NCBI GenBank assembly: GCA_016716185.1 | Contig: JADJWV010000002.1 | Location: 2,022,501-2,086,500 of the forward strand | Reading direction: 5' to 3' | Source of the DNA: Saprospiraceae bacterium | GTDB taxonomy: Bacteria; Bacteroidota; Bacteroidia; Chitinophagales; Saprospiraceae | DNA length: 64,000 bases | In this document: piece after piece, positions 8,151 through 16,057 of the stretch | Layout of the letters: every line of letters starts with the position of its first letter | Position numbering within the stretch: the first letter of the stretch is position 1 | Made by a program: the position numbers and the translations under genes | The notes under the pieces: generated by a model | Database searches by the model: none | What the model saw: only the letters and a program-made list of their open reading frames with translations | What the model was told of the DNA's origin: nothing

Positions 8151-10127
8151 TTAATTACCCGAAAGCGAATCAACATTCGTTATAAAATATTGCATACTTA
8201 GGGGATTTCTCATCGCATCCGGATTATAGGCTTTTTTAAGATCCGCTTTTAATAATACTTTTTTAACAGGTCCCTCCATTTTTTTACCACTGATGGTATA
8301 AGGAATATCAGGGCAGACGAAAATCTCATCCGGCACATGTCTTGGGCTGCAACGCAATCTGAGACAGGTATTAATTTTCTTGCGCAGCTCATCGTTTAAC
8401 AGGACACCTGACTTCAGTTGCACAAACAATGGCATAAAATGCTCGCCATTTGTTTTTTCCAAATTCACTACAAGAGCATCAGCGATCTCCTCCAGTTCAT
8501 TCAATGCGCTGTAAAATTCAGCGGTACCCATCCGGACACCTTGCCTGTTTAAGGTTGCATCCGATCTGCCATGAATGATCACGCCATCTTCAGCTGTAAT
8601 CTCGATCCAATCTCCATGGCGCCAGACTCCCGGATACATCTCAAAATAACTGGAGATGTATTTCTCAAACCCCTGATCGTTCCAAAAAAATACAGGCATA
8701 CAAGGCATAGGTCTCGTGATAACCATCTCCCCGACTTCCTGGTTTACAGAACGGCCTGAATCATCCCAGGCCTGGACCGCTGCTCCCAAAGCCCTGCACT
8801 GAATTTGACCGGCATAAACTGGGCGTTCTATACAACTACCTACAAAAGCAGTACAAACATCTGTACCGCCGCTCATCGAACAAAGCCAGACTTCCTCCTT
8901 TACAGCCCGGTAAACCCAATCAAAACATTCAGCAGGCAAAGGGGAACCTGTTGATCCAATACTGCGCAAACTTCCAAGATCAAATTGTACACCGGGTTCA
9001 AGGTTTTCTTTCATGCAAGCGACCAGAAATGGTGCGCTGGTTCCAAAATGATGCATTTTCAATTCTGCACATTTTTGCCACAATGAATCTAGTTTTGGAT
9101 ATCCCGGACTCCCATCGTATAAAACAGCTGTAGCTCCTGCCAATAAAGATGCATGTACGAAATTCCACATCATCCATCCTGTAGTTGAATACCAGAAAAA
9201 TCTTTCCCCTTTTCTGATGTCGTTTTGCAGGACCGTATATTTATAATGTTCGAGCAGCATTCCTCCGTGGCCATGCACAATGGGTTTTGGCAATCCCGTG
9301 GTACCTGAAGAATACAAGACCCAAATGGGATCTGAGAAAGCGACTCTTTCAAATTGGATGTTTTTGGATTCCCCGTTCATCAAAGAAGTCATTGCGACCT
9401 GTTGATCATTTTCAAATTTGGGTGCAGCAATATCACAGCTTTCGATCCATAAAACTTTTTTCAAATTTTTTAAACCGGAAATCAATTCCTGTATTTGCGA
9501 TGTTTTATCAAAAACTTTTCCACCATAACTGTAGGCAGTTACAGCTACTAAAATAATTGGTTCAATCTGTTTAAACCGGTCCAGTGCACTGCTGACTCCA
9601 AAATCCGGAGAACAACTGCTCCACACCAATCCACTCGCAACTGCAGCCAGCATACAAACCGATGTCTCCAGGATATTCGAACAATATGCCACGACGCGAT
9701 CTCCTTTTTGCAGCCCTGCAGATTTGTAAAACTTTTGCACGGAAGCAACCTGGCCTTTAAGCTGACCCCAGGTAGTATACCGCAGTTCACTGGATTCAGT
9801 AAAAGAAATGAAGGCCATATCGGTGTCCGCTTTATTTTTAAACAGATGCTCTGCATAATTCAATTGAATGCCATCAAACCACCTGACATAAGGCATTGGA
9901 TCATTAGAACACACCTCACTGTAAATACCCGAATATTCCATTTCAAAATATTCCAAAATACACTGCCAGAAATTTACATATAGATCGATAGACCATTCAT
10001 ACAGCTGCTGGTAATTCCTGAGCTGAAGGCCATATTTATGATTGACCCAGGTTCTGAATCTGTACAACTCTGAAGATTCAATTTGGGCTGAAGCGGGACT
10101 CCAGATTTTTTGTATTTCTTTTTTCAT
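8151..10127 (-). CDS. Acetoacetate--CoA ligase (acetoacetyl-CoA synthetase)
   Basis: A 658-residue ANL-superfamily enzyme. The N-terminal ACAS-type extension (about residues 35-95) holds PMPYVRWFDGIQLNYAEHLF. The AMP-binding core has the phosphate-binding loop YSSGTTGLPKPIVHG near residue 272 and GWMMWN near 315. The C-terminal domain has GRSDATLNRQGVRMGTAEFY and the catalytic lysine region PYTISGKKMEGPVKK. The RMGTAE and PKPIVHG versions point to acetoacetyl-CoA synthetase rather than acetyl-CoA synthetase, whose motif is RLGTAE or RIGRAE-like. The reaction is acetoacetate + ATP + CoA to acetoacetyl-CoA, used for ketone-body or leucine catabolism. It is a single-gene minus-strand unit with its own promoter box. 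Confidence 0.88.
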   Translation of the reverse strand: MKKEIQKIWSPASAQIESSELYRFRTWVNHKYGLQLRNYQQLYEWSIDLYVNFWQCILEYFEMEYSGIYSEVCSNDPMPYVRWFDGIQLNYAEHLFKNKADTDMAFISFTESSELRYTTWGQLKGQVASVQKFYKSAGLQKGDRVVAYCSNILETSVCMLAAVASGLVWSSCSPDFGVSSALDRFKQIEPIILVAVTAYSYGGKVFDKTSQIQELISGLKNLKKVLWIESCDIAAPKFENDQQVAMTSLMNGESKNIQFERVAFSDPIWVLYSSGTTGLPKPIVHGHGGMLLEHYKYTVLQNDIRKGERFFWYSTTGWMMWNFVHASLLAGATAVLYDGSPGYPKLDSLWQKCAELKMHHFGTSAPFLVACMKENLEPGVQFDLGSLRSIGSTGSPLPAECFDWVYRAVKEEVWLCSMSGGTDVCTAFVGSCIERPVYAGQIQCRALGAAVQAWDDSGRSVNQEVGEMVITRPMPCMPVFFWNDQGFEKYISSYFEMYPGVWRHGDWIEITAEDGVIIHGRSDATLNRQGVRMGTAEFYSALNELEEIADALVVNLEKTNGEHFMPLFVQLKSGVLLNDELRKKINTCLRLRCSPRHVPDEIFVCPDIPYTISGKKMEGPVKKVLLKADLKKAYNPDAMRNPLSMQYFITNVDSLSGN

Positions 10128-10144
10128 TCGCCTGACTAAGTCCC

Positions 10145-10152
10145 CAAAAATA
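10145..10152 (-). promoter_or_regulatory. -7 box TATTTTTG for the acetoacetate--CoA ligase gene
   Basis: The minus strand reads TATTTTTG, matching TAnnTTTG, 17 nt before the ATG at 10127. This gives a leader of about 10 nt. Confidence 0.45.
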
Positions 10153-10346
10153 TAGATTTAGTGATGAATCGTTAAAATATATAAGCAGAGGTCTGATCAA
10201 TTACGAAAGCCCATTACTCAAAAAAAACAAATCAACGACTACTTATTATCGTGTGACATGACTACACAATTCAGAAGTAATTAAACTGTTCAACTCCCTG
10301 AAAGACAGCGGATTTAAGTTTGAATTCAGGACTCATGTAAAATATT

Positions 10347-10362
10347 GTTAGTATTGCCTAAC
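10347..10362. promoter_or_regulatory. Palindrome GTTAG-N6-CTAAC, candidate DtxR-type operator
   Basis: GTTAGTATTGCCTAAC is an inverted repeat of 5-bp arms around 6 bp. It lies 7 bp upstream of the -33 element of the dtxR-like gene. TTAG/CTAA half-sites resemble known DtxR/IdeR/MntR operators. Position and shape suggest an autoregulatory site for the repressor encoded directly downstream; this is inference from one site. Confidence 0.4.
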
Positions 10363-10369
10363 TTTTTTG

Positions 10370-10398
10370 TTTGAAATTCATTTTAAGCTTTACATTTG
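10370..10398 (+). promoter_or_regulatory. Promoter TTTG-N17-TACATTTG of the dtxR-like/TonB operon
   Basis: Both Bacteroidota promoter elements are present: TTTG at 10370-10373 and TACATTTG at 10391-10398, 17 bp apart. The -7 box ends only 4 nt before the ATG at 10403, so transcription should start at or next to the start codon. Confidence 0.65.
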
Positions 10399-10402
10399 CC
10401 CC

Positions 10403-11161
10403 ATGGAAGGCCAATTATTAAGTACATCGGAAGAAAACTACCTGAAATCCATATACGAGCTCTCTAACCGGTCAGAGGACTCCGATACCAGTACCAACGA
10501 ATTGGCTTCCTATGTCGGAAGCAAACCCGCCACGGTTACAGAAACATTGAAAAGACTGGCAGACAAAGGATTGTTGCGCTATGAAAAATACCAGCCGGTG
10601 CGTCTTACCATCATTGGTAAAAATATGGCTCTTCGGATCTTGCGCAAACAACGGATCTGGAACACCTACTTATTTGAAAAATTAGGGCTCGAGCTCAATG
10701 AGCTGACCATGCATTCGGACCAACTCGAACACGTCCACTCTGAAAAACTGATAAATATTCTGGATGAAATGCTTGGCAAACCTTTATTTGACCCATTTGG
10801 CGATCCCATTCCCGATGCGAAAGGACAAGTCAGAGGTAAATGTTTTAAAAGTCTCGATCAGATCAAATCAGGTGAGATCTGCAGGATTACCGGCTTCAAA
10901 AACCGAAGCGAGTTATTCATCCAGTACATACGGAAAATCGGATTGCATATCGGAAACCATTTACTCATTTTAGATAAAGAAGCATTCGACGGAACCCTCA
11001 CCGTTCTGAAAAACGGCCAGTCCCAGCTACAGTTGCCAGCCTCTCTTGCTCAAAACATCATTACGTCCACATCTTTCCAGTGCTGCGCATTTGAAAAGCA
11101 ACTTACTGAACCCCCGTGTTTAACCCAATTGATTCAGCTGGTCAATAAATACCCATCTTAA
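10403..11161 (+). CDS. DtxR/MntR-family metal-dependent transcriptional regulator
   Basis: A 252-residue protein. The N-terminal winged helix (about residues 5-70) holds STNELASYVGSKPATVTETL as the recognition helix region. The metal-binding/dimerisation domain (70-150) follows with EHVHSEKLINILDEMLGKP. A C-terminal FeoA/SH3-like domain begins near residue 165. It represses metal-uptake genes when loaded with Fe2+ or Mn2+. ATG 10403 (MEGQLLSTSEENYLKSIY) is chosen over an in-frame ATG at 10367, because the latter lies upstream of the promoter's -33 box. A TonB receptor gene follows after 12 nt, so regulator and transporter form one unit, probably for iron. Confidence 0.9.
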   Translation: MEGQLLSTSEENYLKSIYELSNRSEDSDTSTNELASYVGSKPATVTETLKRLADKGLLRYEKYQPVRLTIIGKNMALRILRKQRIWNTYLFEKLGLELNELTMHSDQLEHVHSEKLINILDEMLGKPLFDPFGDPIPDAKGQVRGKCFKSLDQIKSGEICRITGFKNRSELFIQYIRKIGLHIGNHLLILDKEAFDGTLTVLKNGQSQLQLPASLAQNIITSTSFQCCAFEKQLTEPPCLTQLIQLVNKYPS

Positions 11162-11173
11162 TCCTAATATCTC

Positions 11174-13621
11174 ATGAAAATCTTGATGACCATGAGCTTC
11201 ATGCTCATACTCACATTGAATGCGCAGAGCCAGAAAACGGTCCTAAAAGGAAGAGTTACTGAAACCGATCCTTCAAAATCAATTGCTGGGGCACTGATTT
11301 ATTTGGAAAATACTTCATATGCCACTTATACAGATGCACAGGGAACATTCGCTTTGGAAATTTCAGAACCTGCACACTTTACGCTTGCTGTAAAATTTGA
11401 AGGCTACCAGACTTTCAAAACCGAAATTCAAACATCGCCTGCAGAAACGTCAGAACTGAGGATACAGTTGAAAGAAATCAGCTCTACCCTTCCCGAAATC
11501 CTGGTTATGACAAAAGGTTATAATGGAGTCCGGGAAATACCTGGTTCCGTTCATTACATCTCGCCAAAAGAATTGCAGAAATACAACTATACAGACATCC
11601 ACAGAACGCTTGGAATGCTGCCGGGCATTCATATTCAGGAAGAAGACGGATTTGGTTTAAGACCCAATATTGGTTTGCGTGGAACCGGTGTCGAACGCAG
11701 TTCCAAAATAACCATCATGGAGGATGGGGTCCTCATTTCACCAGCACCTTATTCAGAACCCGCAGCTTATTATTTTCCAACCACCGGAAGAATGCAGGCC
11801 GTTGAAATAATCAAAGGAAGTAGTCAGATCAAGTATGGTCCTTTCACGACCGGAGGCGCTATGAACCTGGTTTCAACTGCTATCCCGGATGCCTTTAGCG
11901 GAAAAATAAATCTCTGGCTGGGCAATCACGGTTCAAAAAATTTGCATGCCTATGCCGGAAACGCACACAAGAACATATCCTACGTCTTTGAAACATTTCA
12001 ATACAATGCCGATGGATTCAAAGATCTCGATGGAGGCGGCAACACCGGGTTTGACAAAAAAGATTATCTGGCAAAAGTGTCCATTCATACAAATCCCGGC
12101 GCAGCAGTTCCCCAATCGCTAAGTTTTAAAATAGATAAAACATCTGAAACTTCAAATGAAACCTATTTAGGCCTCACTGAATCTGATTTCAACACCACCC
12201 CATACAGAAGATACTATGCTTCCCAAAAAGATCAAATGATCAGTGAACACAATCAAATTGCCTTGATTCATACCATAAATCCTTCGGCTTTCTTGACGAT
12301 AAAATCGATTGCTTATCATACTGATTTCAGCAGAAACTGGTACAAATTAGATAAGGTCAAAAATATCACAACCGGAATAAAAACAGGCATCGCAGATGTA
12401 CTTGCAAAACCCGATGTTTATGCGAGCGAATATGATTTCATCAGCCATACAAGCACTGGCCTGCCTGCTCATTCGCTGATTTTAAAAGCCAACAATCGCA
12501 ATTATTCAGCACGCGGAATTCAATCCAATGTCATTTATAAATTTGAAAGCGGAAGTTTGCGTCATCGCATTGAATTTGGTTTGCGCTTGCACGAAGATGA
12601 AGCAGACAGGTTCCAATGGGAAGATGAATACGACATGAATAACGGAATCATGATGCTGAGTTTCCACGGGAATCCGGGTTCCGAAAGCAATCGGGTCATC
12701 GAATCCAATGCGCTGGCTTCATTCGCGTCCTATAAATTGAACTGGAACAAGTTAACTTTAAGCCCAGGTTTGCGCTATGAAAAGATCAAATCAAGTCAGT
12801 TCGAATATGGAAAAAACGATGCAGGAAGAACGGGCAAAGATTTAAAGTATACGTCCAATGAAGAATCGGTTTTCATCCCGGGGATTGGTGTGGATTATAA
12901 ATTTTCAAAAGAAATGCATGGTTTTTTTGGCCTTCATAAAGGCTTTGCACCTCCCGGACCACAAGACGAAACCAATCCGGAAATCAGCGTCAATTACGAA
13001 TTGGGATTTAGATTTGAAAAATCTTTCATGAATGTAAATGCAACAATCTTTTTCAATGACTACAGCAATTTGCTGGGATCTGATCTTTCGGCATCAGGCG
13101 GTGGAGGAACCGGAGATCTTTTTAATGGAGGATCTGTGGAATCTAAAGGATTGGAATTTGAATGCAGATATGACCTAAACCGCATTTTTCCACATTCCAA
13201 AATAAGTTTGCCTCTATACATTTCCTATACCTATATGGATGCCATTTTCAAAAACAGTTTCAAGAGTACTTTTGAAGATTGGGGAACCGTAAATCAAAAT
13301 GACGAATTGCCATACACATCCAAACATCAGCTCTCATTCCAGTTATCTCCCGAATTTCAAAAATTCAATTTCAACATCACCGGAAAGTATCTCGGTAAAA
13401 TGCGAAGCAAACCCGGACAAAACGAAATTTCAGCTGCTGAATTGATCCCATCTCATTTCGTTGTCGACATCAGCATTAAGTACATTGTGAACAACAATAT
13501 TTGTTTGTTTGCAAATGCGTTAAATGCTTCCGATCATGTTTATCTCGTCTCGAGAAGGCCTGCCGGACTTCGGCCAGGGCTTCCTCGCACCTGTTCAGTA
13601 GGCATGACCGCCAGATTTTAA
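11174..13621 (+). CDS. TonB-dependent receptor, FecA-like
   Basis: An 815-residue outer-membrane receptor. A signal peptide (about 1-20, cut near NAQSQ) is followed by a carboxypeptidase-regulatory-like domain (about 22-95). The plug (about 110-225) contains LGMLPGIHIQEEDGFGLRPN and LRGTGVERSSKITIMEDGV. The 22-stranded barrel follows and ends GMTARF, with a terminal aromatic residue as expected for BAM recognition. The plug sequence resembles Fe(III)-dicitrate and related iron-complex receptors (FecA type). Its position directly behind a DtxR-family regulator supports an iron or other metal-complex cargo; the exact ligand is not readable. Confidence 0.87.
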   Translation: MKILMTMSFMLILTLNAQSQKTVLKGRVTETDPSKSIAGALIYLENTSYATYTDAQGTFALEISEPAHFTLAVKFEGYQTFKTEIQTSPAETSELRIQLKEISSTLPEILVMTKGYNGVREIPGSVHYISPKELQKYNYTDIHRTLGMLPGIHIQEEDGFGLRPNIGLRGTGVERSSKITIMEDGVLISPAPYSEPAAYYFPTTGRMQAVEIIKGSSQIKYGPFTTGGAMNLVSTAIPDAFSGKINLWLGNHGSKNLHAYAGNAHKNISYVFETFQYNADGFKDLDGGGNTGFDKKDYLAKVSIHTNPGAAVPQSLSFKIDKTSETSNETYLGLTESDFNTTPYRRYYASQKDQMISEHNQIALIHTINPSAFLTIKSIAYHTDFSRNWYKLDKVKNITTGIKTGIADVLAKPDVYASEYDFISHTSTGLPAHSLILKANNRNYSARGIQSNVIYKFESGSLRHRIEFGLRLHEDEADRFQWEDEYDMNNGIMMLSFHGNPGSESNRVIESNALASFASYKLNWNKLTLSPGLRYEKIKSSQFEYGKNDAGRTGKDLKYTSNEESVFIPGIGVDYKFSKEMHGFFGLHKGFAPPGPQDETNPEISVNYELGFRFEKSFMNVNATIFFNDYSNLLGSDLSASGGGGTGDLFNGGSVESKGLEFECRYDLNRIFPHSKISLPLYISYTYMDAIFKNSFKSTFEDWGTVNQNDELPYTSKHQLSFQLSPEFQKFNFNITGKYLGKMRSKPGQNEISAAELIPSHFVVDISIKYIVNNNICLFANALNASDHVYLVSRRPAGLRPGLPRTCSVGMTARF

Positions 13622-13695
13622 GATTCGATTTTGCCTGCTTTACGATTTGGGTCATATGAAAGTTAAAAAATTCGCCTCTATGCAGATTGGTAAAC

Positions 13696-13703
13696 TAATT
13701 TTG
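13696..13703 (+). promoter_or_regulatory. -7 box TAATTTTG inside a 16-bp palindrome
   Basis: TAATTTTG matches TAnnTTTG about 50 nt before the small ORF at 13753. It is embedded in the inverted repeat CTAATTTTGAAATTAG (13695-13710, 7-bp arms), which could be an operator. No -33 element is clear. Confidence 0.35.
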
Positions 13704-13752
13704 AAATTAGATTGTTGAAATTTGAAGTTTAGAATTTAATTACAACTCACAA

Positions 13753-13905
13753 ATGAAGGAGTTCCTAAAGAAAATAAATACACGTCTCGTTCAGAAGCAT
13801 CCCTATCTGGCCAGATTGGGCATGGCGGCTTTCCTTTTTTTTCTGATAAAAGGTCTGGTTTGGATTGCTGTATTTATTTGGGCTTACTTGAAAATAAAAA
13901 GCTAA
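13753..13905 (+). CDS. Small single-pass membrane protein, 50 residues
   Basis: A short ORF starting MKEFLKKINTRLVQKHPYL, basic at the N-terminus, then one hydrophobic helix (about residues 22-46: MAAFLFFLIKGLVWIAVFIW) and a basic tail KIKS. The basic flanks on both sides of one helix suggest an inner-membrane protein. A promoter-like box lies about 50 nt upstream. I do not recognise a family. The downstream region to 14270 contains no other intact gene. Confidence 0.5.
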   Translation: MKEFLKKINTRLVQKHPYLARLGMAAFLFFLIKGLVWIAVFIWAYLKIKS

Positions 13906-13976
13906 GGGGTGAAATTCTCCCGGTTTCATTTTCTAAACTTTTTTTAATACCGTATCCATTCAGTGAATCACCAACC

Positions 13977-14198
13977 TTATTCTGCAAAGCTATTACCACT
14001 TAAGTTTTTTACATAAAGTCTCCATGCAGATGAATAGATGACCGGAGTAAAGCCTGACAAAAAAGCTTTGGTTCCGTTAGCTTTTGCACGACCAACCAGA
14101 GAACTGATATCCATATAAGTGAGCCGACCATCAATCAATTTGACATATCAACGCAATTCAATTTCTATCGGGTCGAGAGCAAGAAAGCGGGGGTAGTT
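13977..14198 (-). pseudogene. Possible decayed coding fragment
   Basis: One minus-strand frame reads as protein-like sequence ending KNLSGNSFAE and a TAA. It includes IDGRLTYMDISSLVGRAKAN but is cut by a TGA at 14148-14150. The frame continues upstream as FLALDPIEIELR before another stop. There is no start codon and no matching frame beyond, so it looks like the tail of a lost gene. I do not recognise the family. The rest of 13906-14270 shows nothing else I can support. Confidence 0.3.
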
Positions 14199-14272
14199 TT
14201 AATAAATTGAAAAAAAGTAATCCAAAGCCAGATTAAATCAGGAACTGATAGATTTTAACCTTACTAACGTAC

Positions 14273-14302
14273 AAAAAAAAAACCTCAGCATCCTTACTGA
14301 GG
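14273..14302 (-). terminator. Rho-independent terminator after tRNA-Lys
   Basis: On the minus strand a CCTCAG/CTGAGG stem with an 8-nt loop is followed by ten T residues, 7 nt after the tRNA 3' end. The plus strand also has five T residues after the stem, so it may act weakly in both directions. Confidence 0.8.
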
Positions 14303-14308
14303 TTTTTG

Positions 14309-14381
14309 TGATCTGTTTGGGATTCGAACCCAAGACCCACGGCTTAAAAGGCCGTTGCTCTACCGGCTGAGCTAACAGATC
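14309..14381 (-). tRNA. tRNA-Lys (anticodon TTT)
   Basis: A 73-nt cloverleaf on the minus strand. The acceptor is GATCTGT/ACAGATC with discriminator A, the anticodon loop is CTTTTAA, and the T loop is GGTTCGAATCC-like. CCA is not encoded. The gene has its own promoter and terminator, so it is a monocistronic unit. Confidence 0.95.
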
Positions 14382-14406
14382 TGACCACGATCTGAAAATC
14401 GAGCTG

Positions 14407-14437
14407 CAAAGATACGTTTACCGCCCTTTTTTCCAAA
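14407..14437 (-). promoter_or_regulatory. Promoter TTTG-N19-TATCTTTG of tRNA-Lys
   Basis: On the minus strand TTTG (14434-14437) and TATCTTTG (14407-14414) are separated by 19 bp, both matching the Bacteroidota consensus. The -7 box lies 25 nt upstream of the tRNA 5' end. The same TATCTTTGCA sequence precedes the second tRNA cluster near 63311. Confidence 0.65.
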
Positions 14438-14490
14438 ATATTTGATTTTTATTAATATTTCCGGCAATTTCAGGGCTAAGTCCTTGCTAA

Positions 14491-15435
14491 TCAGCATGCT
14501 TCTTCCTGTTTTACCGGGATGCTAATTCTTAACCCTTCTTTACCAAGGATCGTATTGTCAAACACAGATTTACATTCTTCCAGGATGGGCTCAAGTTGTT
14601 CATACCTGGATGAATAATGTCCGCAAAGCAGTTGTTTTGCCTTGGCCAGCTTCGCCATTTCGGCAGCCTGTCTGGCCGTTGAATGCCCATGCTCATAAGC
14701 CAGTTCAGCCATTTCATCCAAATAAGTCGTTTCGTGAAATAATAGATCGACGTTCTGAATAAAGGGCAAGATCTGTTTATTGAACCTGGTGTCTGTGCAG
14801 TAAGCAAATTTTCGCGATGCAGGTGCTGGAAGTACAAGCGATTCGTTCGCAAACGATCGGCCATCTTCCAATTGAATATCTTCTCCTGCTTCCAGAATCT
14901 TATAATATGCCAAGGGGATATTCAGTTGTTGTATTTTTTCTATGTGAAGCTTTTTGCGGTTCTGTTTTTCCTGAAAAAGAAATCCGGAACATGGAACCTT
15001 GTGATCCAGTGGCAAAGAACGCACGGTCACGTGTTCGTCTTCATAAACGCATGCTCCCATAAAATTATGAATGGGATGAATTCTCAGTTCAAACTGTAGC
15101 CCCATGGTCGTTCTCGATAAGACGGCATTCAAGAGGTCTTCGATGTGGGCTGGTCCAAAAATATCTAAAGGTTCAATCCGGCCCAAAAGTTGAAAAGTGG
15201 TAATCAATCCTGGCAAGCCATAAATATGATCGCCATGGAGATGGGTTATAAAGATCCGGTGAATCCGGGATAATCGGACACCGTATTTTTTTAATTGAAA
15301 TTGAGTGCCTTCTCCGCAATCTATAAGATAATAGTGCTCGTGTATATTGAGGAGTTGAGAAGAAGGAAATCTGTCATATGCAGGTAGGGCTCCATTGCTT
15401 CCCAGGACTAGAAGCTCAAAAGGTCCGGTGTTCAT
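14491..15435 (-). CDS. rnz: Ribonuclease Z
   Basis: A 314-residue metallo-beta-lactamase-fold endonuclease. Zinc ligands are visible in ITHLHGDHIYGLPGL (HxHxDH, about residues 61-75). Further conserved residues occur in FHETTYL near 215, GHSTARQAA near 230 and CGHYSSRY near 270. It matures tRNA 3' ends by cutting after the discriminator base. That fits this window, where the tRNA genes lack an encoded CCA. The gene starts 3 nt after the STAS-domain gene stop, so the two are cotranscribed. Confidence 0.92.
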   Translation of the reverse strand: MNTGPFELLVLGSNGALPAYDRFPSSQLLNIHEHYYLIDCGEGTQFQLKKYGVRLSRIHRIFITHLHGDHIYGLPGLITTFQLLGRIEPLDIFGPAHIEDLLNAVLSRTTMGLQFELRIHPIHNFMGACVYEDEHVTVRSLPLDHKVPCSGFLFQEKQNRKKLHIEKIQQLNIPLAYYKILEAGEDIQLEDGRSFANESLVLPAPASRKFAYCTDTRFNKQILPFIQNVDLLFHETTYLDEMAELAYEHGHSTARQAAEMAKLAKAKQLLCGHYSSRYEQLEPILEECKSVFDNTILGKEGLRISIPVKQEEAC

Positions 15436-15438
15436 GCC

Positions 15439-15813
15439 TTATTCTTCCTCTGTCAAATCGCGCTCGAGATCTTCCATGAATACGTATTCAACGGCCTCTT
15501 CCATGGTTGGAATAATGGTTAGGATTCCATTCAGTTTGGAAATTTCTATCAATTTCTGAACGCTTTCGCTTCGTACATTGGTCATTACAAAACTACCAAA
15601 ATCCTTCCAGATGCGGTTTGCTGTAAGTATTGAACTCAATCCCGAAGAATCGACATAATCCACCTGACCTAAATCGAAAATCAGGTTTCTCACACCTTCA
15701 TTCCTTAGAAAAACAAATTCAGATTTTAATTGAGGGGCAATCAAGGAATTAAGATTGGCTTCCTCTAAAGTGAAAATGGCATACCTTTCCTGTTTGTCTA
15801 CCTGATACTTCAT
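15439..15813 (-). CDS. STAS-domain protein (anti-sigma factor antagonist-like)
   Basis: A 124-residue single STAS domain. The core LIFDLGQVDYVDSSGLSSIL (about residues 44-63) includes the DSSGL motif with the serine that is phosphorylated in SpoIIAA-like proteins. It is followed by an acidic tail EDLERDLTEEE. Such proteins regulate anti-sigma factors or other partners by partner switching. No RsbW-like kinase lies nearby, so the partner is unknown. It is coupled to rnz downstream. Confidence 0.85.
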   Translation of the reverse strand: MKYQVDKQERYAIFTLEEANLNSLIAPQLKSEFVFLRNEGVRNLIFDLGQVDYVDSSGLSSILTANRIWKDFGSFVMTNVRSESVQKLIEISKLNGILTIIPTMEEAVEYVFMEDLERDLTEEE

Positions 15814-15897
15814 GAACGGTCTTATTAATATAAAGTCTTAGCTTTTATTTACTTACCTATAGAATTTTATTAATATATATTAGGAAATTCCACAGAT

Positions 15898-15926
15898 TTA
15901 TTACCTTTGAAAGGCAAAAGTAATAA
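15898..15926 (+). promoter_or_regulatory. Hairpin overlapping a -7 box upstream of clpC
   Basis: TTATTAC and GTAATAA (7-bp arms), extended by TTTG/CAAA across one mismatch, enclose a TACCTTTG box (15902-15909) that matches TAnnTTTG. It lies about 150 nt before the clpC ATG. It could be a promoter with an overlapping operator. No -33 TTTG is visible at the standard distance. Confidence 0.3.
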
Positions 15927-16057
15927 ACTTTGTTCCATACCCATCAAATAGAATGTTATTTGGCGGACTTGTGAACATTGCTTCCTGCCGATTATTTATA
16001 TTGAAGCGAAATGAATTTGTATATTTTCTGGATTAAAAATTTTGAAAGCGGGTTCTG

